DNA of 64,000 nucleotides. Source: JAJFHI01 sp050633705 (GTDB taxonomy: Bacteria > Pseudomonadota > Alphaproteobacteria > Rhizobiales > Hyphomicrobiaceae). The stretch is from positions 186,001-250,000 of the forward strand of contig JBOEGZ010000001.1 in assembly GCA_050633705.1 (NCBI GenBank), written 5' to 3'. Below, one piece after another: positions 1 to 8,612 of the stretch (the first letter of the stretch is position 1; each line of letters opens with the position of its first letter). The position numbers and the translations under genes were made by a program. The notes under the pieces were generated by a model, which was not told the DNA's origin, searched no databases, and worked only from the letters and a program-made list of their open reading frames with translations.

Positions 1-542
1 AACTGACGGAAGTTTTGAAATCGCAAATCGGTCAAGAATATGCTGATGCCGCCCGCCAGAAGCTGAAACGAGAGCTGCTCGATGCGTTGGAAAAAGCGCA
101 CGACTTTGAATTGCCACCATCACTTATTGAACGCGAATTTGAAGGCATTTGGGAGCAACTGAACCAAGGCCTTAAGCAGTCTGGTAAGACGTTCGAAGAT
201 GAAGGTAAGACGGAAGAAGAAGCGCGCGAAGAGTATCAAAATATCGCAGCACGTCGCGTTCGCCTTGGTTTGATCATCGGTGAAATTGGCGATGCTGGAA
301 AAATCGAAGTGACACAGGAAGAATTGCGCGGCGCACTCATGCAACAGGCGCGTTCTTATCCGGGCCAAGAAAAAATGGTCTATGAGTTCTACGAAAAGAA
401 CCCGAACGCGATTGCCGAACTTCGTGCACCGATTTTTGAAGACAAGGTTGTTGACCACATTCTTGAGCAAGCCAAACCGTCTGAGAAAAGCGTAACGAAG
501 GATGAACTTTTCAAGTTGCTCGAGGAAGCCAGCGAAGCTTAA
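1..542 (+). CDS. tig: Trigger factor, C-terminal part (truncated by window edge)
   Basis: Ribosome-associated folding chaperone and peptidyl-prolyl isomerase. The frame is already open at base 3 (LTEVLKSQIGQEYADAAR), so the start lies outside the window. The visible ~180 residues match the helical C-terminal chaperone domain: long charged helices with the family-typical IEREFEGIWEQL segment and an IGEIGDAGKIEVTQEEL stretch. The ribosome-binding and PPIase domains are not visible. It is followed by a strong terminator and then clpP and clpX, the common tig-clpP-clpX order. Family assignment is from recognition of the sequence; position next to clpP supports it. Confidence 0.93.
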   Translation, partial: LTEVLKSQIGQEYADAARQKLKRELLDALEKAHDFELPPSLIEREFEGIWEQLNQGLKQSGKTFEDEGKTEEEAREEYQNIAARRVRLGLIIGEIGDAGKIEVTQEELRGALMQQARSYPGQEKMVYEFYEKNPNAIAELRAPIFEDKVVDHILEQAKPSEKSVTKDELFKLLEEASEA

Positions 543-553
543 GGCGTAAAACG

Positions 554-603
554 GGCGCAAACGCGAAACTGTTTGCACATGTTGGTACGGTTTGCGCCTT
601 TTT
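554..603 (+). terminator. Intrinsic terminator after tig
   Basis: Perfect 9-bp stem GGCGCAAAC / GTTTGCGCC (554-562 with 590-598) followed directly by five Ts. It lies 12 bases after the tig stop and separates tig from clpP. Confidence 0.85.
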
Positions 604-752
604 GGGGCTAGACAGTACACCGCGAGTCCACTCTTCTAGGTGGATCAAAAAAAGTATGCAGATCCGATATGACATCGGTCGAAAACAAGCACTCCAGGTC
701 TTGCAGATGTTTTGCTGGACTTTTGGTTTCAGAACGGGAGAAACGAAGTCTC

Positions 753-1409
753 ATGCGCGATCCGGTAGCTAACTCTACTCCGATGACTAGTTCGTTCTGG
801 CCAACGATTATTGAGCAAACCAACCGTGGTGAGCGTGGTTATGATTTGCCATCGCGTCTGCTGAAAGATCGCATCATCTTCGTCACTGGTGTGGTGGAAG
901 ATCAAATGGCGGCGTCGATTTGCATGCAGTTGTTGTACTGCGAATCTGAAAACCCGACCAAAGAAGTCTCGATGTACATCAATTCTCCAGGTGGCGTCGT
1001 GACTGCTGGGATGGCGATTTACGACACAATGCAGTTCATCAAACCGCCAATTGCAACGCTGTGCATTGGTCAGGCGGCGTCGATGGGGTCGTTGCTGTTG
1101 TGTGCAGGTGCAAAGGGCATGCGCTATGCGTTGCCAAATGCGCGGATCATGGTGCACCAGCCATCTGGTGGCTTTTCTGGTCAAGCGTCAGATATCGAGC
1201 GTCACGCCCAAGATATCATCAAGATGAAGCGCCGCTTGAATGAAGTTTACGTCAAGCACACCGGTCAACCATACGAAAAAGTCGAAAACACACTTGATCG
1301 CGACCATTTTATGTCTGCTGAAGAATCGAAAGAATTTGGCTTGATCGACAAGGTGTTAACCAGTCGCGACGAGGTTTCAGGCCCCAGCGATGACGCCAAG
1401 TCGTCATAA
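753..1409 (+). CDS. clpP: ATP-dependent Clp protease proteolytic subunit
   Basis: Serine peptidase that forms the tetradecameric barrel used with ClpX (encoded downstream) and ClpA. With the ATG at 753 the product is 218 residues. The catalytic triad is Ser110 (GQAASMGS), His135 (MVHQPSGG) and Asp184 (LDRDHF), with the spacing of the E. coli enzyme. The NSPGG strand and MGQAASMG-like nucleophile elbow are intact. The reading frame extends upstream to 669, but residues before MRDPVANS look non-conserved; GGGAG at 736-740 supports 753, although its spacing (12) is long, and Met11 (783) is a further option. A 718-bp gap separates it from clpX. Confidence 0.95.
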   Translation: MRDPVANSTPMTSSFWPTIIEQTNRGERGYDLPSRLLKDRIIFVTGVVEDQMAASICMQLLYCESENPTKEVSMYINSPGGVVTAGMAIYDTMQFIKPPIATLCIGQAASMGSLLLCAGAKGMRYALPNARIMVHQPSGGFSGQASDIERHAQDIIKMKRRLNEVYVKHTGQPYEKVENTLDRDHFMSAEESKEFGLIDKVLTSRDEVSGPSDDAKSS

Positions 1410-1548
1410 ACGTTGAGCGTCCGATAGAGAGGCGAACGGTGGCTCATCGCATGGCGTTCGGTCTCGAATTCTCGCCATGGGTGCGATTTGCTGTGAAGAA
1501 CCGAGTTTGATGCAGGCCAGATCAGGTGTCTAAATCTTGCACCGTTTT

Positions 1549-1570
1549 CATACCTTACCTGGTATGTTTT
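1549..1570 (+). terminator. Weak candidate terminator downstream of clpP
   Basis: Perfect 6-bp stem CATACC/GGTATG with a 6-base loop, followed by TTTT. It is AT-rich and 140 bp after the clpP stop, so it may be a weak terminator or chance. Confidence 0.3.
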
Positions 1571-2046
1571 GCTCAGGAGGGCGCAGTATTTTGGCGGTGA
1601 TGGGTGGGTGGTGATCGCTCTGCGCTTTGCCAGCGTTTGCCGCCAGAACGCTGCTGATCGGGTTGAAATCATCGTGTTGGCAGAACAATTGCTTAGAATT
1701 GGCGATGCTGACGCGCAAAAGAGGTGGTGCAAACCCGGCCAACATTCAGCGGATTTGGCAACCTCTAGTGGTCAGGCCAGGGAGTTTGGGTCCAATTGAG
1801 GACAATTTAACAGGCCATTCTAGGTCTTGTGGTGAGGTGAAAATGGACGATATACAACGTAGAGCTGCCTGATAATGGCGAAAATAGCAGTCATGTTGTA
1901 TTCGAGCCCTCAAAAATTGACCGAAAGGCTAGCTCGTTAATCCAATCTTGATCTCCAGGACACTAGCGTGTTCAGATCAGATTCTAAGTATTTACCGGAC
2001 CATGTGTACTTTATCACTCATGTGCTGGCATAAAGGTCGAAGATGC

Positions 2047-2075
2047 GATCAAATCGCCGCCAAGCTGATTTGATC
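2047..2075. repeat. Perfect 9-bp inverted repeat upstream of clpX
   Basis: GATCAAATC (2047-2055) and GATTTGATC (2067-2075) are exact reverse complements separated by 11 bases, 52 bp upstream of the clpX start. There is no T-run, so it is not a terminator. It could be an operator or an mRNA leader hairpin; no known binding site was recognised. Confidence 0.6.
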
Positions 2076-2127
2076 AAACAACAAAAGTTTAAGTCCGGCT
2101 ATTTCGCGGGAAGGGTGACAAGACAAG

Positions 2128-3384
2128 ATGGCACAAGAGAAAAACACCCTGTACTGCTCGTTCTGTGGCAAGAGCCAGCATGAGGTGCGCAAGTTAATTG
2201 CAGGTCCGACCGTTTTCATCTGTGATGAATGCGTTGAACTGTGCATGGATATCATCCGGGAAGAAAATAAAAACACCCTGGTGAAGTCACGGGACGGTGT
2301 CCCATCACCGCAGGAAATTTGCTCGGTTCTCGATTCCTATGTCATTGGCCAGGCGCATGCCAAGCGTGTGTTGTCGGTTGCAGTTCACAACCACTATAAG
2401 CGCCTCAACCATGCTTCAAAAAATAATGACGTCGAGTTGGCCAAGTCCAACATCCTTCTGGTTGGTCCAACTGGGTGTGGTAAAACGCTTCTCGCTCAAA
2501 CGCTGGCACGCATTCTTGATGTGCCGTTTACAATGGCAGATGCGACCACACTGACGGAAGCTGGTTACGTCGGCGAAGATGTCGAGAATATTATTTTGAA
2601 ATTGCTGCAGTCGGCTGATTACAATGTCGAACGTGCGCAACGTGGCATCGTTTACATTGACGAAGTCGATAAGATTTCGCGCAAGTCGGACAACCCATCG
2701 ATCACGCGCGATGTATCGGGTGAGGGTGTTCAACAGGCGTTGTTGAAAATTATGGAAGGCACGGTTGCATCGGTTCCACCACAAGGCGGTCGCAAGCATC
2801 CCCAACAAGAGTTCCTACAAGTTGACACCACCAACATCTTGTTCATCTGCGGTGGTGCGTTTGCCGGTCTGGAAAAAATTATCGGCCGACGTGGTAAGGG
2901 CTCATCCATGGGCTTTGGTGCCACGCTCAATGATGTCGAAGAAAAACGCATGGGTGAAATCCTGCGTGGTGTTGAGCCAGAAGACATGTTGAGCTTTGGC
3001 TTGATTCCGGAATTCATCGGTCGTTTGCCTGTGATTGCAACATTAGAAGATCTCGATGAAGCGGCTCTGGTGGAAATTCTGTCGGAACCAAAGAACGCTT
3101 TGGTGAAGCAATACCAACGCTTGTTTGAGATGGAAGATGTCAAGCTGACGATCACGATCGATGCGTTGAAAGCGATTGCTCGCAAAGCAATCGAACGCAA
3201 GACAGGTGCCCGTGGCCTGCGGTCGATCATGGAGGGCATTCTTCTGGAAACCATGTTTGATCTGCCAACGCTGAAAGGCGTGGAAGAGGTGGTGATTGGT
3301 CCGGAAGTGGTCGAGGGTGGCGCGCGTCCGTTGCGTATCTACTCAGAAATGTCCGATGATCAAGAAGAGTCGAATGCATCTTAA
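2128..3384 (+). CDS. clpX: ATP-dependent Clp protease ATP-binding subunit ClpX
   Basis: Hexameric AAA+ unfoldase that feeds substrates to ClpP. The 418-residue product starts with the C4 zinc-binding domain (Cys10, Cys13, Cys32, Cys35), followed by Walker A GPTGCGKT (113-120), the pore motif GYVG (146-149), Walker B with IDEVD (177-181), the RKH loop ahead of PQQEF, and the sensor and C-terminal AAA subdomain ending in an acidic tail. Length and motif order are full for the family. It follows clpP, at an unusually long distance, and precedes lon. Confidence 0.97.
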   Translation: MAQEKNTLYCSFCGKSQHEVRKLIAGPTVFICDECVELCMDIIREENKNTLVKSRDGVPSPQEICSVLDSYVIGQAHAKRVLSVAVHNHYKRLNHASKNNDVELAKSNILLVGPTGCGKTLLAQTLARILDVPFTMADATTLTEAGYVGEDVENIILKLLQSADYNVERAQRGIVYIDEVDKISRKSDNPSITRDVSGEGVQQALLKIMEGTVASVPPQGGRKHPQQEFLQVDTTNILFICGGAFAGLEKIIGRRGKGSSMGFGATLNDVEEKRMGEILRGVEPEDMLSFGLIPEFIGRLPVIATLEDLDEAALVEILSEPKNALVKQYQRLFEMEDVKLTITIDALKAIARKAIERKTGARGLRSIMEGILLETMFDLPTLKGVEEVVIGPEVVEGGARPLRIYSEMSDDQEESNAS

Positions 3385-3809
3385 GTTCGGCATAATCGCC
3401 GAAACTGTCTTTGAAAATTCGTGTTCTCTTTGTGACGGTGGCTAAAAACGACCATAGTATGATGGCTGTTTGGCCAATCTATTGGGCATGTGTCACCGAT
3501 ATACCAACGTAAATGTCTGCGAGATACGTTATGATTGGTGATGGTTCGGTTGCCTTAGGTGTGGAAAGTCTTGATCAGAAAGCATTAGGCCCCATTTTGA
3601 ATTTAGCCTCGTGGTAACTATCAGATAGATTCCATAAAAAGCGTGACGTTTCTTCTATACTACGGGTCAATCGTCGTGTTTTGACGCCCAGATGGCCTCT
3701 TCGCCGCCGCCCGATCAGGAATTGGGGGCATGTTGCGGCCAGTCTCAAAAGGGTATTGAGCGCATAAAACATCGCTGCGGACCTGATTTAAGGACGTGGC
3801 TTAGAGTGG
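3385..3809. other. Gene-free stretch between clpX and lon
   Basis: 425 bp with no credible gene. A perfect TTCGGC/GCCGAA hairpin (3386-3403) abuts the clpX stop but lacks a U-tract, so it could be a weak terminator or 3' end stabiliser. A heat-shock type promoter candidate is present at 3570-3597 and would give lon a leader of about 200 bases. Confidence 0.5.
3570..3597 (+). promoter_or_regulatory. Candidate sigma-32 (RpoH) promoter for lon
   Basis: CTTGATC (3570-3576), a 13-base spacer, then CCCCATTT (3590-3597). The established E. coli RpoH consensus is CTTGAAA - N11-16 - CCCCATNT, so the -10 is exact and the -35 differs at two positions. It sits about 210 bp upstream of lon, a classical heat-shock gene. 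Function is inferred. Confidence 0.6.
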
Positions 3810-6242
3810 ATGGATCATTCTATGAGTGAGACAACGAATATGAAGACCACAGCGGATGACAAACATCTGTATCCGGTATTGCCGTTGCGCGATATCGTGG
3901 TTTTCCCATACATGATTGTGCCTCTTTTTGTCGGGCGCGAAAAATCAATCCAGGCTCTTGAAGAAGTAATGCGGACTGACAAGCACATACTGCTTGCGGC
4001 GCAAAAGAATGCCGGTGACGATGATCCTGCCGTCGATGGCATCTATGAGGTCGGCACACTCGCGTCCGTCTTACAGCTTTTGAAGTTGCCTGACGGCACG
4101 GTGAAAGTTTTGGTTGAGGGCACGTCGCGTGCGCGCATCAAATCTTACACGGACAATGAAGAGTATTTCGAAGCTGAGATTGAACGTGTTGAGGAAGAAG
4201 TCGGCGCTGAGGATGAAGTCGAAGCATTGGCGCGCTCTGCGGTTACGCAGTTCGAGCAATACGTCAAACTGAACAAGAAGATTTCTCCGGAAGTTCTGAG
4301 CACGATTGCCCAGATCGAGGACTACTCCAAGCTCGCGGATACAATTGCTTCGCATCTGGCTGTCAAGATTGGCGACAAGCAAGAGGTGCTTGAGCTGCAA
4401 ACAATATCTGACCGTCTGGAACGTGTTTACACGTTGATGGAAAGCGAAATTTCTGTGCTGCAGGTGGAAAAGAAAATCCGCAGCCGCGTCAAGCGTCAAA
4501 TGGAGAAAACGCAGCGCGAGTATTATTTGAATGAGCAGATGAAAGCCATTCAAAAAGAACTCGGCGACTCTGATGAGCGTGACGATATTGGTGAGCTCGA
4601 AGAAAAGATCGAAAACACCAAATTATCAAAAGAAGCGCGCGAGAAGGCGACAGCTGAGCTGAAGAAGCTCAAGCAAATGAGCCCGATGTCGGCTGAAGCA
4701 ACGGTTGTTCGAAACTACCTCGACTGGATTTTGTCGATTCCGTGGGGTGTGAAAGGCAAGGTCAAGAAAGACCTGTCAGAAGCCGAAGTCATTCTCGACA
4801 AGGAGCACTATGGCCTGGAAAAGGTCAAAGAACGCATTGTCGAATATCTCGCTGTGCAAAATCGCACCAACAAGCTCAAAGGTCCGATCCTTTGTCTGGT
4901 TGGGCCTCCAGGTGTTGGTAAGACGTCGCTTGGCAAATCCATTGCAAACGCAACGGGTCGCGAATTCGTGCGCATGAGCCTTGGTGGTGTTCGTGATGAA
5001 GCCGAGATTCGCGGCCACCGGCGGACCTACATTGGTTCCATGCCAGGTAAAGTCATTCAATCCATGCGCAAGACCAAGCGGACAAATCCGTTGTTCTTGC
5101 TGGATGAGATCGACAAGATGGGAGCGGACTTTCGTGGTGACCCGTCTTCGGCTTTGCTTGAAGTCTTGGATCCTGAACAGAATGGAACGTTCAACGACCA
5201 CTATCTGGAAGTTGATTACGATTTGTCCAACGTCATGTTTGTCACAACGGCCAACACGTTGAATATTCCACCGCCTTTGATGGACCGCATGGAGATTATT
5301 CGCCTTGCCGGATACACCGAAGAGGAGAAGAAAGAAATTGCCAAACGTCACCTCATTCCAGAGCAAACAAAGTCTCATGGTTTGGAAGATGATGAGTGGT
5401 CGATAACCGATGATGCTTTGTTACATCTTATTCGCCGCTATACGCGTGAAGCCGGTGTTCGCAACCTTGAACGCGAAATCGCCAAGCTGTCTCGCAAAGC
5501 GGTGAAGGAAATCCTGACAACGTCAAAGGCGACAGTCACAGTCACAGTTGACAACGTCGAAGATTATCTTGGTGTGCCGAAATATCGTTACGGTGAAGCC
5601 GAGACGAATGATCAGGTTGGCGTTGTTACTGGATTGGCATGGACGGAAGCTGGTGGTGAGCTGCTCACAATCGAGGGTCTGAAAATGCCTGGTAAGGGAA
5701 AGACCACGGTCACGGGCAATCTTCGCGATGTCATGAAGGAATCCATTCAAGCGGCCGGTGCTTATGTTCGCGCCCGTTCGATTGATTTCGGTATTCATCC
5801 AAAGATGTTTGAGACCAATGATATCCACGTCCACGTGCCAGAAGGTGCGACGCCAAAAGATGGGCCCTCGGCAGGTGTTGGAATGGTCACTGCGATCGTT
5901 TCAGTGTTGACCGGTGTGCCGGTTCGCAAGGATGTTGCCATGACAGGTGAGATCACGCTGAGAGGGCGTGTTCTGCCGATCGGTGGATTGAAAGAAAAAA
6001 TGCTGGCCGCACTGCGTGGTGGCATCAAGACGGTGTTGATCCCAGAGGAAAACGTCAAGGATCTGGCAGACATCGCAGACGAAGTGAAATCACAGTTGGA
6101 GATTGTTCCAGTTTCCGGTGTTGATGAAGTTCTGAAAGCTGCGTTGGTGTCAAAACTTGAGCCGATAACTCTGGACGATGAGCCAGCCCCCGTTAAAGGT
6201 GGCGAGAGCGACAAGACAGAACCCGGCTTGACGGCACACTAA
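3810..6242 (+). CDS. lon: ATP-dependent protease La (Lon)
   Basis: Cytoplasmic AAA+ serine protease that degrades misfolded and regulatory proteins. The 810-residue product has the LON substrate-binding domain (from LPLRDIVVFPYM, about 23-220), a coiled-coil linker, AAA+ module with Walker A GPPGVGKT (about 367-375) and Walker B FLLDEIDK, then the S16 peptidase domain with the Ser687-Lys730 dyad (PKDGPSAG and GGLKEKM). Start choice is uncertain: ATG 3810, or ATG 3822 giving MSETTNMK. A strong terminator follows. A heat-shock type promoter lies about 210 bp upstream. Confidence 0.97.
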   Translation: MDHSMSETTNMKTTADDKHLYPVLPLRDIVVFPYMIVPLFVGREKSIQALEEVMRTDKHILLAAQKNAGDDDPAVDGIYEVGTLASVLQLLKLPDGTVKVLVEGTSRARIKSYTDNEEYFEAEIERVEEEVGAEDEVEALARSAVTQFEQYVKLNKKISPEVLSTIAQIEDYSKLADTIASHLAVKIGDKQEVLELQTISDRLERVYTLMESEISVLQVEKKIRSRVKRQMEKTQREYYLNEQMKAIQKELGDSDERDDIGELEEKIENTKLSKEAREKATAELKKLKQMSPMSAEATVVRNYLDWILSIPWGVKGKVKKDLSEAEVILDKEHYGLEKVKERIVEYLAVQNRTNKLKGPILCLVGPPGVGKTSLGKSIANATGREFVRMSLGGVRDEAEIRGHRRTYIGSMPGKVIQSMRKTKRTNPLFLLDEIDKMGADFRGDPSSALLEVLDPEQNGTFNDHYLEVDYDLSNVMFVTTANTLNIPPPLMDRMEIIRLAGYTEEEKKEIAKRHLIPEQTKSHGLEDDEWSITDDALLHLIRRYTREAGVRNLEREIAKLSRKAVKEILTTSKATVTVTVDNVEDYLGVPKYRYGEAETNDQVGVVTGLAWTEAGGELLTIEGLKMPGKGKTTVTGNLRDVMKESIQAAGAYVRARSIDFGIHPKMFETNDIHVHVPEGATPKDGPSAGVGMVTAIVSVLTGVPVRKDVAMTGEITLRGRVLPIGGLKEKMLAALRGGIKTVLIPEENVKDLADIADEVKSQLEIVPVSGVDEVLKAALVSKLEPITLDDEPAPVKGGESDKTEPGLTAH

Positions 6243-6275
6243 GAGCTGGAAAGTCGTTCAATCTGATCTTTTATG

Positions 6276-6309
6276 GCCCGCTGAACCTGCTCGGTTCGGC
6301 GGGCTTTTT
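6276..6309 (+). terminator. Intrinsic terminator after lon
   Basis: 12-bp stem GCCCGCTGAACC / GGTTCGGCGGGC (one G-U pair), 5-base loop, followed by five Ts; 33 bp after the lon stop. Confidence 0.88.
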
Positions 6310-6621
6310 CGTACTTTTGATGCAGCTTCGGGACAGCTAAAAAAAGTAAGTGCACAGAAAAAAATGGTCGGATTTTCGAGATCAGGGCGGGTTTTTCCGT
6401 CCGAACCCGTCATTTAACCGTTTTTCCCAGTGTTTTCGGGGCAAAAGAGACCTTTTACCACTTGACGAGGCTTCGTTTTGGGCGCTTTTGTGCCGGTTCC
6501 ACCGCCCCAAACGCGGCACGCGCGCTGTTTTGCTGCCTCCCGACTTCAAGTTGGACAAAACTCGGCTCTTTATCGATACAGCGCGCTGGTGTTCCGCCAA
6601 CATAGAAGGATGGCAAAAGCT
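6310..6621. other. Gene-free stretch upstream of hup
   Basis: About 310 bp between the lon terminator and the HU gene. An upstream extension of the hup frame (from 6478) is open but does not resemble HU. A CTTGAC hexamer at 6461-6466 could be a -35 box but has no good -10 at 17 bp. The hup promoter should lie here. Confidence 0.4.
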
Positions 6622-6894
6622 ATGAGCAAAAAAGATTTGATCGATGCGGTCGCAAATTCGTGCGAAATGACCAAAGAAAAAGCCACCGCTGCGGTGGATG
6701 CTGCACTTGACCACATCAAAGGTTCACTAAAGGCGGGCAATGAGGTCCGTATCCCTGATTTTGGGACATTCAAGGTTGCAGATCGTAAGGCTCGTGATGG
6801 CCGTAACCCTGCGACCGGTGCGACAATTAAAATTCCAGCGTCTCGGGTTGCTAAGTTCACTCCGGCCAAAGGCCTTAAAGAGTTGCTGAACTAA
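6622..6894 (+). CDS. hup: DNA-binding protein HU
   Basis: Small histone-like protein that bends DNA and compacts the nucleoid. Starting at ATG 6622 the product is 90 residues, the usual HU length, beginning MSKKDLIDAV and carrying the beta-arm signature around PDFGTFKV and GRNPATG. A nearby ATG at 6610 would add MAKA, but AAGGATGG overlaps that ATG and is better placed (about 8 bases) for 6622. It stands alone between terminators of lon and its own. Downstream of clpXP-lon is its usual place in alphaproteobacteria. Confidence 0.96.
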   Translation: MSKKDLIDAVANSCEMTKEKATAAVDAALDHIKGSLKAGNEVRIPDFGTFKVADRKARDGRNPATGATIKIPASRVAKFTPAKGLKELLN

Positions 6895-6926
6895 ATTTAA
6901 AGCTGTTTTAGCTTGAATTACGAAAG

Positions 6927-6954
6927 CGCCCCGCTGTTCATGCGGGGCGTTTTT
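6927..6954 (+). terminator. Intrinsic terminator after hup
   Basis: Perfect 8-bp stem CGCCCCGC/GCGGGGCG with a 7-base loop and five Ts, 33 bp after the hup stop. Confidence 0.9.
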
Positions 6955-7054
6955 GGTTGTTTTTCGTGCGCAGATGCGCGCGGGGTGCGAACAGCAGTTG
7001 CACAGCGCGTTCTGACCGGTTAGATAGCGGTTGTCGACGGGTTGCGTTGACAGC

Positions 7055-7069
7055 GGTCTTGTCAAGACC
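7055..7069. repeat. 15-bp palindrome abutting tRNA-Val
   Basis: GGTCTTG-T-CAAGACC is a perfect 7-bp inverted repeat with one central base, ending exactly at the base before the tRNA. It is also overlapped by TTGACA (7047-7052) and TGTCAA (7060-7065), another inverted pair. Role unknown; could affect 5' processing or bind a regulator. Confidence 0.5.
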
Positions 7070-7144
7070 GGGCGATTAGCTCAGTGGTAGAGCGCCTCGT
7101 TTACACCGAGGATGTCGGGAGTTCGACCCTCTCATCGCCCACCA
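7070..7144 (+). tRNA. tRNA-Val (anticodon TAC)
   Basis: Full cloverleaf: acceptor GGGCGAT (7070-7076) pairs with ATCGCCC (7134-7140); D-arm GCTC..GAGC; anticodon stem CCTCG/CGAGG around loop TTTACAC, giving anticodon TAC (valine, GUA/GUR); T-arm GGGAG-TTCGACC-CTCTC; discriminator A and encoded CCA. Confidence 0.96.
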
Positions 7145-7324
7145 TTCCCTCCTCACGCACAGTTTCATCGGGTTTGGCTTTAAATCGGGATGTGTCTACC
7201 CGGTTGCCCGCGCGCAGATCTTTCCTCGATACGCGCATTAGCAAGGATTGTCAGTGGTTTTGGCGCCAGATGGCCATTAAGCTCACACCGCTTGAAACTT
7301 TCTAGAATATCTCACCAATTCCGA

Positions 7325-7353
7325 TTGACTAACGCGGTGCAACACCGTAATCC
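7325..7353 (+). promoter_or_regulatory. Candidate sigma-70 promoter for tRNA-Asp
   Basis: TTGACT (7325-7330), 17-base spacer, TAATCC (7348-7353), about 48 bp upstream of tRNA-Asp. The -35 and spacing fit well, the -10 moderately. Confidence 0.4.
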
Positions 7354-7400
7354 GATGCTTCGAGTGTTGATGTTGCTTTTTGTGTCATCAAAGCTCGCAC

Positions 7401-7477
7401 GCGGGAGTAGCTCAGTTGGTTAGAGTGCCGGCCTGTCACGCCGGAGGTCGCGGGTTCAAGTCCCGTCTCTCGCGCCA
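7401..7477 (+). tRNA. tRNA-Asp (anticodon GTC)
   Basis: Acceptor GCGGGAG (7401-7407) pairs with CTCTCGC (7467-7473) with one G-U; anticodon stem CCGGC/GCCGG with loop CTGTCAC gives GTC (aspartate). T-arm GCGGG-TTCAAGT-CCCGT; discriminator G and encoded CCA. Placed about 100 bp upstream of nuoA. Confidence 0.96.
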
Positions 7478-7578
7478 TATATTTAAAGGGTTGCTAGCCT
7501 TTGATGGCGCAACACAACATGGTGCTCTGGTGGCGCGTGGTTTCACCGCGGCGCCTGTCAGATGACTGAAGGGCACCC

Positions 7579-7944
7579 ATGACCCAGCTTTTCTTGGATT
7601 ATCTCCCGATTGTTATTTTTCTCGGAGTTGCGCTCGTAATTGTCTCAGCTCTGATGATCGCACCGTTTTTGATTGCGGTGAACAATCCAGACCCTGAAAA
7701 AGTCTCTGCTTATGAATGTGGCTTTAATGCCTTCGATGATGCGCGCATGAAGTTTGATGTGCGTTTTTACCTCGTCGCAATTTTATTCATCATCTTCGAT
7801 CTTGAGATCGCTTTTTTGTTCCCGTGGGCTGTGGCGTTTAAAGACGTTGGCCTGGTTGGGTTCTGGTCCATGATGATATTCTTAGGCGTGTTGACGATTG
7901 GGTTTGTCTACGAATGGAAAAAGGGAGCGCTGGAATGGGATTAA
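7579..7944 (+). CDS. nuoA: NADH-quinone oxidoreductase subunit A
   Basis: Membrane subunit of respiratory complex I near the quinone-channel junction (ND3 family). 121 residues with three predicted membrane helices and the conserved loop SAYECGFNAFDDARMKFDVR, which in this family lies at the matrix/peripheral arm interface. GAAGGG lies 7-12 bases ahead of the ATG. First gene of the nuo operon; its end overlaps nuoB by 10 bases, suggesting translational coupling. Confidence 0.97.
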   Translation: MTQLFLDYLPIVIFLGVALVIVSALMIAPFLIAVNNPDPEKVSAYECGFNAFDDARMKFDVRFYLVAILFIIFDLEIAFLFPWAVAFKDVGLVGFWSMMIFLGVLTIGFVYEWKKGALEWD

Positions 7945-8513
7945 TTGTCCCTCACACGCCATTTACCCACGACAGTCCGAATGAAGGTGGCGGTGGTGGC
8001 GATAAAATTATCCGCCCGGATGATCCCTATTTTGATAACTTGTCGGATGAACTCGCTGACAAAGGCTTCATCGTCACGTCGACCGACGATCTGATTAATT
8101 GGGCGCGTACAGGCTCACTGATGTGGATGACGTTTGGTTTGGCATGCTGCGCGGTTGAAATGATGCAGGCTGCGATGCCGCGTTATGATCTGGAGCGGTT
8201 CGGTTTTGCCCCGCGCGCATCACCACGTCAGTCAGATGTGATGATTGTTGCTGGCACTTTGACCAATAAGATGGCGCCTGCGTTGCGCAAGGTCTACGAC
8301 CAGATGCCAGAACCACGCTATGTGATTTCGATGGGCTCGTGCGCCAATGGCGGTGGCTATTATCATTATTCCTATGCAGTTGTACGTGGGTGTGACCGGA
8401 TCGTGCCCGTTGATGTCTATGTGCCGGGTTGTCCACCAACTGCTGAAGCGTTGCTCTACGGCGTTTTGCTGCTTCAGCGTAAGATCCGCCGCACGGGTAC
8501 AATTGAGCGTTGA
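7935..8513 (+). CDS. nuoB: NADH-quinone oxidoreductase subunit B
   Basis: Peripheral-arm subunit that carries the terminal [4Fe-4S] cluster N2, which reduces quinone. The ATG at 7935 has AGGGAG 7 bases upstream and gives 192 residues. Cluster ligands are Cys71, Cys72 (GLACCAVEMM), Cys136 (GSCANGG) and Cys166 (PGCPPTAEAL). A longer frame start exists upstream within nuoA but lacks support. The N-terminus carries a glycine run (GGGGGD) before the conserved domain, as often seen in rhizobial NuoB. Confidence 0.97.
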   Translation: MGLIVPHTPFTHDSPNEGGGGGDKIIRPDDPYFDNLSDELADKGFIVTSTDDLINWARTGSLMWMTFGLACCAVEMMQAAMPRYDLERFGFAPRASPRQSDVMIVAGTLTNKMAPALRKVYDQMPEPRYVISMGSCANGGGYYHYSYAVVRGCDRIVPVDVYVPGCPPTAEALLYGVLLLQRKIRRTGTIER

Positions 8514-8612
8514 TGAACGATCAGCAAACTGGTGGTGGTCGGCTTAAGTGATCGTCGGGCAATCGCTTTGTGCGTTGGCCAGATGCAAGACAAAAGAAAC
8601 GGGACCGAAGAC

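Larger units (their letters stand above)
1410..2127. other. Gene-free stretch between clpP and clpX
   Basis: 718 bp without a convincing gene. Short frames on both strands (for example 1569-1799 plus, 1265-1732 minus) have no recognisable domain and look like chance frames. Visible structure: a CATGGCG/CGCCATG inverted repeat (1450-1456 with 1473-1479), a small hairpin followed by Ts (1549-1570), and an inverted repeat just ahead of clpX (2047-2075). The length suggests clpX has its own promoter; none could be assigned with confidence. Confidence 0.5.

Noticed and set aside
1265..1732. 155-residue minus-strand frame in the clpP-clpX gap
   Set aside because: Overlaps the conserved end of clpP, Ser-rich and His-rich composition, no ribosome-binding site or domain.
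7047..7052. TTGACA as -35 box for tRNA-Val
   Set aside because: Only 18 bp separate it from the mature tRNA 5' end, so a -10 box would fall inside the tRNA.
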